Origin: Phycisphaerae bacterium
GTDB lineage: Bacteria; Planctomycetota; Phycisphaerae; UBA1845
DNA: 10,077 nucleotides
Direction of reading: 5' to 3'
NCBI GenBank assembly: GCA_029260155.1
Contig: JAJDDU010000531.1
Span: 1 to 10,077, forward strand
Part shown: one piece after another, positions 1 to 9,200 of the stretch
How the letters are laid out: each line of letters opens with the position of its first letter
How positions within the stretch are numbered: position 1 is the stretch's first letter
Notes under the pieces: model-generated
Databases searched by the model: none
Seen by the model: only the letters and a program-made list of their open reading frames with translations
What the model was told of the DNA's origin: nothing
Position numbers and translations under genes: made by a program

Positions 1-264
1 GGGTCCGGCTTCGGTGTTTCTGGAAGCGCGAACAGTCTGAATCTGTCGGGCGGGAACTTCCACTGGATCGATACGGTCGATGACGATGAGGACACGTGGT
101 CCTCGGATGTGTCCGCCAACTCCGACGGCGTCGATCACATGATCACGTATCTCGTCGAGGGCGGTGCGACGCAGAGCGTCACGTGGGTCCTATGCTTCGA
201 AGACATGGATGGTGGTGGCGATCAGGACTACAACGACCTCGTTGTTGAGGTGGTCGTGGACACC
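1..264 (+). other. C-terminal part of a DUF4114-like domain
   Basis: The first 88 codons encode a non-repetitive segment ending in a motif at 196-252, FEDMDGGGDQDYNDLV followed by VEV. This matches the usual DUF4114 ending, an aromatic-E-D followed by a Gly-rich loop, then D-x-D-[YF]-N-D-hydrophobic. Upstream, the DHMITYLVEG stretch (139-168) also fits that family, in which a D-H-M-x-T-Y segment precedes the acidic loop. DUF4114 is common in secreted bacterial surface proteins and its function is poorly defined; the acidic loop looks like a metal site. The start of the domain is outside the window. The family call rests on motif memory, not on a profile search. Confidence 0.7.
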
Positions 265-3200
265 TGTCCGGACGATCCCAACAAGGTCAGCCCAGGCGCG
301 TGTGGTTGCGGGCTTCCCGACGTCGATGATGACAACGATGGCAACGCCGACTGCATCGATCAGTGTCCTGACGATCCCGATAAGGCCATTCCCGGCCAAT
401 GTGGCTGCGGCGCTCCCGACACGGACACCGACGGTGACGGCACGGCTGACTGCATCGACGCCTGCGCTAACGATCCGCTCAAGACCGACCCAGGCGAATG
501 CGGCTGCGGCGTAGCTGACACAAACACGGATTCGGACGGTGACGACGATGATGACGACGACAGCGACTGCGACTCGGACGATTCGGGGGACGACTCTGAC
601 GGCGCGTGTTGTGACCCGGTAGGACCGAGTTGCGGCAACGGTCTTTGTGAGCCGTTCGCCGGCGAGGACTGCCTCTCGTGCCCAGGCGATTGCCGCGGCA
701 AGCAGAGCGGGCAGCCGTGGAAGCGTTACTGCTGCGGCGACGGCGCTGGCGAGAACCCTGTCGGCTGCGACGATGATCGTTGCAATCGCGACGAATGGGC
801 TTGTACCGGAGACTGCGCGTCTGACTGCTTGGACGGTTGTCTCGACGATCCGAACAAGACGGAACCCGGCCAGTGCGGCTGCGGTGTTCCGGACACAGAC
901 GACGACGGCGACGGCGTGGCGAATTGCAACGACGGCTGCCCGAGTGATCCGCTCAAGGTCGACGGCGGTGTCTGCGGATGCGGCGTCTCCGACGTCGACA
1001 CGGACGGCGACGGGACATCGGATTGCAGCGACGGTTGCCCCGGCGATCCCGACAAGAGTGCGGCCGGCGAATGTGGATGCGGCCAGCCCGATACGGACAC
1101 CGATTCTGACGGTACGGCGGATTGCAATGACGGTTGCCCGGGCGACCCGAACAAGGTGCAGCCCGGCGATTGCGGATGCGGCGTGGCGGATAGCGACGCC
1201 GACAATGACGGCACGGCAGACTGCAATGACGGCTGTCCGAATGATGCGAACAAGACGGCTCCCGGCGCTTGCGGATGCGGCGTCGCCGACTCAGACACGG
1301 ACGGGGACGGTAGTGTCGATTGTGTTGACGGCTGTCCGACCGACCCCGCCAAGACCGCGCCGGGCGATTGCGGCTGTGGAGTTGCGGACGTCGATTCCGA
1401 CGGTGACGGTGCGGCGGACTGTGTCGATGGCTGTCCTGGTGATGCGGGCAAGACCGAGCCGGGCGTGTGCGGGTGCGGCGTGCCCGATGCCGATGGCGAT
1501 GGCGACGGTACGCTGAACTGCGAGGACGGCTGCCCTGCTGATCCCAACAAGACGAGTTCCGGTGCATGCGGCTGCGGCAATCCGGATACCGACACCGACA
1601 ACGACGGCACTGCCGATTGCGACGATGACTGCCCGAACGACCCCAACAAGACCGACGTGGGCGTTTGCGGTTGCGGGATTTCAGACAGTGACTCGGATGG
1701 TGACGGAACGCCGGACTGCCAGGATCAGTGTCCGTCCGATCCGAACAAGGCGTTGCCGGGTGCGTGCGGCTGCGGGACGCCGGACACGGACGGCGACGGC
1801 GACGGCACTGCGGATTGCAACGATGGTTGCCCGACTGACCCGAGCAAAACGTCCGGCGGTATTTGCGGCTGCGGCGTGTCGGACGATGACACTGACACGG
1901 ACGGGACTGCCGATTGCATCGACGGCTGCCCCAACGATCTCAACAAGACTGATCCAGGCGTGTGTGGCTGCGGAGTGGCCGACACCGATGCGGACGGCGA
2001 TACCATTCCGGACTGCATCGACCAGTGTCCGGGCAAGCCTGACACCGACGCGGACGGCGATGGCGTCCTCGATTGTGACGATGGTTGTCCGAATGACTTC
2101 AACAAGACCGCTCCGGGGATTTGCGGATGCGGCATCTCCGATGTCGATACGGATACCGACGGTACAGCTGATTGCAACGACGCCTGTCCGAGCGACCCGA
2201 ACAAGATCATCGCCGGTCAGTGCGGCTGCGGGAATCCTGACACGGATACAGACAGTGATGGAGTGGCCGACTGCAACGACGGCTGCCCGAACGATATCGA
2301 CAAGACGCAGCCGGGCGTCTGTGGTTGCGGAAATCCCGAAACCGACAGCGATGCAGACGGTACGCCGGACTGCAACGACGATTGCCCCGCGGACCCGAGC
2401 AAGGTCACACCGGGAATCTGCGGTTGCGGTGCGAGCGACGGTGACAGTGACGGCGACGGCACGGCGGACTGCAACGATGCCTGCCCGGCGGATCCGACCA
2501 AGACCGTTGCAGGCGTCTGCGGCTGCGGGACTCCGGACACGGATTCCGACAGTGACGGCACGCCGAATTGCATCGATGGTTGTCCGACCGATCCGAACAA
2601 GGTGGTTGCGGGCGTGTGCGGCTGCGGCGTGTCTGACGCTGACGGCGACGGCGACGGCACTGCGAACTGCCTCGACGACTGCCCGGTCGATCCGCTGAAG
2701 ACGTCGCCCGGCATTTGTGGATGCGGGGTGGCCGATACGGACTCGGATGCTGACGGCACTGAAGACTGCATCGACAACTGCCCGGCGGATCCGAGCAAGG
2801 TCAACCCGGGTGCGTGCGGTTGCGGCGTGTCCGACGCCGATTCGGATGGCGACGGCACTTCCGACTGCAATGACAACTGCCCGGCTGATCCGCTCAAGAC
2901 CGCGCCTGGGCAGTGCGGCTGCGGCATTCCTGACACCGACGGGGACGGTGACGGAGTGAGCGACTGCAATGACGACTGTCCGGATGATTTCGCGAAGACC
3001 GACCCCGGCGAGTGCGGATGCGACGAAGACGATGACGACGGCGATGACGACGATATGCCGGATTGCCATGACGGGTGTCCGACCGATCCAAACAAGACAG
3101 AACCAGGCATTTGTGGCTGCGGCGTCGCGGACACCGACACCGACGGCGACAGCGCCCCGGAGTGCGTGGACAACTGTCCGGACGATGCGCTCAAGACCGA

Positions 3201-6200
3201 GCCGGGTGCTTGCGGCTGCGGCGTGCTCGACACTGACGGCGACGGCGATGGGACGGCGGACTGCAACGACGGTTGCCCGATCGACCCGGCGAAAACTGCG
3301 CCAGGCGTCTGCGGGTGCGGAATTGCGGACGGCGACGTCGATGGGGACGGGACTGCGGATTGCAACGATCAGTGCCCGAGCGACGCGACGAAAACCGTGC
3401 CCGGTCTCTGCGGTTGCGGCATTCCCGATACGGACAGTGATGCCGACGGTACTCCGGATTGTACGGATCAGTGTCCGAGCGATCCGCTTAAGACTTCGCC
3501 CGGCATTTGCGGTTGCGGCATCGCGGATACGGATGGCGACGGCGACGGTACGGCCGATTGTCAAGATGGGTGTCCGGCGGATCCCAACAAGACCGCACCC
3601 GGTGTCTGTGGTTGCGGCGTACCCAACACGGACAGCGACGGGGACGCGATCCCCGACTGCCTCGACGAATGCCCGACTGATCCCGCCAAGACCACGCCAG
3701 GCCAGTGTGGCTGCGGGACGCCGGATACCGACACCGACAACGACGGCACTGCCGATTGCAACGATCAATGCCCGAACGATTTTAACAAGACCGCTCCGGG
3801 CGTCTGCGGTTGTGGTGTGTCTGACTTCGACAGTGATTTCGACGGGACGTTGGACTGCGTTGACGGCTGTCCGCTCGACCCGAACAAGACCAATCCGGGC
3901 ATCTGTGGTTGCGGAGTAGCGGATACCGACACCGACAATGACGGCGTGGCTGACTGTAACGACCAGTGCAAGAACAAGCCGGACGTCGACACCGACGGCG
4001 ACGGCGTACTCGATTGCCTGGAGGACTGCCCGAATGATCCGCTCAAGACCGATGCCGGCCTGTGTGGCTGCGGCGTCGCGGACACGGACACCGACAACGA
4101 CGGAACGCCGGATTGTGCGGATCAGTGTCCGCAGGATCCGAGCAAGATTGTTCCAGGCGTGTGCGGTTGCGGTACCCTCGATACGGATACCGACGGCGAC
4201 GGGGCAGCCGACTGCGTTGACAGTTGCCCGTTCGATCCCACGAAGACCGACCCGGGTACGTGCGGTTGCGGTACGCCTGACACGGATTCGGACGGCGATG
4301 GCACGCCGAACTGCAACGATGAATGTCCCGTTGATCCCGGCAAGTTGATTCCTGGGCAATGCGGCTGCGGAATTCCGGATACGGATGCCGACGGCGACGG
4401 AACGGCCGACTGCAACGATGGCTGCCCGAGCGACTCTACCAAGACGGCCCCGGGTGTGTGCGGCTGCGGTGTACCGGATGTTGACACCGATGCGGACGGC
4501 ACTTTGGACTGCAACGATGGATGCCCGGCTGACCCCACAAAGGTCAATCCCGGCGCATGCGGATGTGGAGCCCCCGACACGGACACCGACAGCGACGGTA
4601 CGGCCGACTGCAACGATGGTTGTCCTATCGACCCCGGTAAGATCGCTCCCGGCGCGTGTGGTTGCGGCGTGGCGGACACCGATTCCGATGGCGATGGCAC
4701 GCCCGACTGCAGCGACAACTGCCCGGCTGACCCGGCCAAGATCAACGCGGGCCTCTGCGGTTGTGGTGTGGCTGATACTGATTCCGACGGCGACGGTACT
4801 CCCGATTGCACCGATGGATGCCCGGCTGATCCGAACAAATACGCTCCCGGCGTGTGCGGTTGCGGCGTGCCTGACACCGACACCGACGCCGACGGAGTTG
4901 CCGATTGCATCGACGGTTGTCCGGGCGATCCCGCCAAGACGGCGCCCGGAACCTGCGGGTGCGGTGTCGGGGATACGGATACCGACGGCGACGGGACGGC
5001 CGACTGCAATGACGCCTGTCCGACCGACCCGAACAAGATTGCTCCGGGCGTGTGTGGCTGCGGCGTGTCTGACAACGATTCCGACAGCGACGGAACGGCT
5101 GATTGCAACGACAGCTGTCCGAGCGATCCGAGCAAGATTGTTCCGGGAATCTGCGGATGCGGGACAGCGGACACGGACAGCGACGGCGACGGAACCGCCG
5201 ACTGCAACGATGGCTGCCCGAACGATCCGAACAAGATTCTGCCCGGCGTATGCGGATGCGGAGTTTTGGATACGGACACGGATATCGACGGCACTGCCGA
5301 TTGCCATGACGGCTGCCCGAACGATCCGAACAAGGTCTCGGCCGGTGTCTGTGGGTGTGGAATTGCCGACACGGACAACGACAGCGACGGAACGCCGAAT
5401 TGCAACGACGACTGCCCGAACGATCCGAACAAGATCGCGGCCGGTCAGTGTGGTTGCGGCATTCTGGACGTCGATGCCGACAACGATGGGACTGCCGATT
5501 GCAATGACGGCTGCCCGAACGATCCTGCCAAGACGGCGCCCGGCGTTTGCGGGTGTGGGGTGGCGGACATTGACACTGACAACGACGGCACGCTGAACTG
5601 CAACGACGGTTGTCCCAGCGATCCGTTCAAGACATCACCGGGCCAGTGCGGCTGCGGCGTGGCTGACACGGACAGCGACAGCGACGGAACGGCTGACTGC
5701 AACGACGACTGTCCGCTTGACCCACTCAAGTTAGCGGCGGGCGTGTGTGGGTGCGGCGTGTCCGATGTCGACTCCGATTCGGATGGGACGTCTGATTGCA
5801 ATGACAACTGCCCGAGCGATCCATTTAAGATCATCCCCGGCATCTGCGGTTGCGGCGTTCCGGACACGGACACGGACAGCGACGGCACGCCGGACTGCAA
5901 CGACCAGTGTCCCAACGATCCGCTCAAGACCGCACCCGGTGATTGCGACTGTGGCACGCCTGACACGGATACGGACAGCGACGGCACACCGGACTGCAGC
6001 GACCAGTGCCCGAACGATCCGCTAAAGACGGCGCCCGGCTCGTGTGGCTGCGGCACGCCGGACACGGACACAGACAACGATGGTACGGCGGACTGCAACG
6101 ACAATTGCCCGAGTGACCCCGCAAAGACTCAGGCGGGCGCTTGTGGATGTGGTACGCCCGACACGGACACGGACAGCGACGGCACTGCTGATTGCAATGA

Positions 6201-9200
6201 CAGCTGCCCGAACGATCCTGCGAAGACTGCGCCGGGCGCGTGCGGTTGCGGAACCGCCGACACAGACACAGACAGCGACGGCACTGCTGATTGCAATGAC
6301 GGCTGCCCGAACGACGTGAGCAAGACCGTCCCGGGGATCTGCGGTTGCGGCGTTCCGGACACGGACACGGACAGCGATGGCACACCTGATTGCAACGATC
6401 AATGCCCGAGCGATCCGCTCAAGACCGCTCCGGGCGAGTGCGGTTGTGGTACGCCCGACACGGATACCGACGCCGACGGCACTCCGGATTGCATCGACAA
6501 TTGCCCGAGCGATCCGCTCAAGACCGCTCCGGGCACGTGCGGATGCGGCACACCCGACACGGATTCGGACAGCGATGGTACGCCAGACTGCAACGACCAG
6601 TGTCCGGACGATCCTGCCAAGACCGTGCCCGGTGAATGCGGTTGCGGCACGCCGGACACTGACACGGACAATGACGGGATCGCAGACTGCAACGACCAGT
6701 GTCCGATCGATCCGCTCAAGACCAGTCCGGGCGTGTGTGGTTGCGGCGTGCCGGATGTCGATACCGACAATGACGGAGTGCTTGATTGCGTCGACGGGTG
6801 TCCGATCGACCCGCTGAAGACCAACCCGGGGATCTGCGGTTGCGGCATTGCGGATACCGACACGGACAGCGACGGCGTCGCCGACTGCAACGATCAATGC
6901 AAGAACGCGCCGGATGTCGATACCGACGGTGACGGCGTTCTCGATTGCCTGGAGAACTGTCCAAACGATCCGGACAAGTTCGAGCCAGGCCTGTGCGGAT
7001 GCGGTACGCCCGATACGGATACCGACAACGACGGCACGCCCGATTGTGACGATCAGTGCCTGAACGACCCGCTGAAGACGCAGCCGGGACAATGCGGTTG
7101 TGGCAATCCGGATACGGATACGGACACTGACGGGACGGCGGACTGCAATGACGGATGCCCCGACGATCCCGGCAAGACGTCACCGGGCATCTGCGGTTGC
7201 GGTGTGGCTGATACGGACACGGACAACGACGGGACGCCCGATTGCAATGACTTGTGTTCCAACGATCCGGACAAGGTCCTGCCCGGTCAATGCGGCTGCG
7301 GCACGCCGGACACGGATACGGACAACGACGGTGTAGCCGACTGTGTGGACGGTTGCCCGAACGATCCGCTCAAGACGATGCCAGGCCTGTGCGGCTGCGG
7401 CGTCGCAGATGTCGACACGGACGGCGACACGGTGCTCGACTGCAACGACCAGTGCCCGACCGATCCGCTCAAGACCGACCCTGGGCAGTGCGGCTGCGGG
7501 AATCCGGACACGGACTCGGACAGTGACGGCACGGCAGACTGCAACGACAACTGCCCGAACGATCCGCTCAAAATCGCTCCGGGTGCGTGCGGCTGCGGCA
7601 TCGCCGATACGGACGCGGACAACGACGGGACGCCGGACTGCAATGACGGCTGCCCTGACGATCCCGACAAGGTCGCACCTGGTGCGTGCGGATGTGGAAC
7701 TGCCGACACGGATACGGACAACGACGGCACAGCCGATTGCAACGATCTCTGTCCAAACGATCCGTTGAAGGTGGCTCCAGGTGTGTGTGGATGCGGCACG
7801 CCGGATACCGACACCGACAATGACGGCACGGCAGACTGCATCGACGGGTGCCCGAACGATCCCAGCAAGGTGACGCCGGGCGTCTGCGGCTGCGGCACTC
7901 CTGATACGGATGCGGACAACGACGGCACGCCGGACTGCAACGACCAGTGCCCGAATGATCCGCTCAAGACCGCTCCGGGCATCTGCGGCTGTGGCGTGCC
8001 GGACGATGACACTGACAACGACGGTACGTTGGACTGCAACGACGGCTGTCCGATCGACCCGCTGAAAGTGCTTCCCGGTGTTTGCGGCTGCGGTGTGTCC
8101 GACGATGACGCTGACAATGACGGCACGCCGGATTGCAACGACCAGTGCCCGAACGACCCGCTCAAGACCCTGCCGGGCGTATGCGGTTGCGGCGTCGCGG
8201 ACGATGACACGGACAACGACGGCACGCTCGATTGCAACGATCTGTGTCCGGACGATCCCGACAAGATCGTGCCGGGGATCTGTGGTTGCGGGACGGCGGA
8301 TACTGACACGGATAGCGACGGCACGGCGGACTGCAACGACCAGTGCCCGAACGATCCGCTCAAGACCCTGCCGGGCGTATGCGGTTGCGGTACGGCGGAT
8401 ACCGACTCGGACGGTGACGGCACGGCGGACTGCAACGACCAGTGCCCGAATGATCCGTTCAAGATCACACCGGGGCAGTGCGGGTGTGGTACGGCGGATA
8501 CTGACGCGGACAGCGACGGCACGGCCGACTGCAACGACCTGTGTCCGAACGATCCGTTCAAGCTCGTTCCGGGGCAGTGTGGCTGCGGTTTTGCCGACAC
8601 GGATACTGACAATGATGGCACGGCCGATTGCAATGACCAGTGTCCGAACGATCCGCTCAAGCTCGTTCCGGGGCAGTGTGGTTGCGGCAATCCCGACACG
8701 GACAGCGACAATGACGGCACAGCCGACTGCATCGACCAGTGTCCGAACGATCCGCTCAAGCTCGTTCCGGGGCAGTGCGGTTGCGGTACGGCGGATACTG
8801 ACGCGGACAGTGACGGCACAGCCGACTGCATCGACAACTGTCCGAATGATCCGAACAAGATCAATCCGGGCGCCTGTGGTTGCGGTACGCCGGACACGGA
8901 CACGGACAGCGACGGCACGCCGGACTGCAATGACGCGTGCCCGGCCGATCCGCTCAAGATCGCTCCAGGTCAGTGCGGTTGTGGGAGCCCGGACACGGAC
9001 ACGGACAGTGACGGCGTGGCCGACTGCAACGACGGTTGTCCGGGCGATCCGCTTAAGACCGGTCCGGGTGACTGCGGTTGCGGCAATCCCGACACAGACA
9101 CGGATGGTGACGGTGTGGCTGACTGCAACGACGGCTGTCCGGGCGATCCGCTCAAGTCCGGTCCGGGTGAATGTGGCTGTGGCAGTCCTGACACCGACAC

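Noticed and set aside
1681..5307. Very long open frame on the minus strand (about 1,208 codons), with others at 7180-9504, 4122-5432 and 7287-8957
   Set aside because: The 99-bp period is a multiple of three, so a frame that is open in one unit tends to stay open in all. The translations are low-complexity mirrors of the repeat (Val/Ala/Arg-rich or Ser/Pro/Gln-rich), with no recognisable fold and no start signals.
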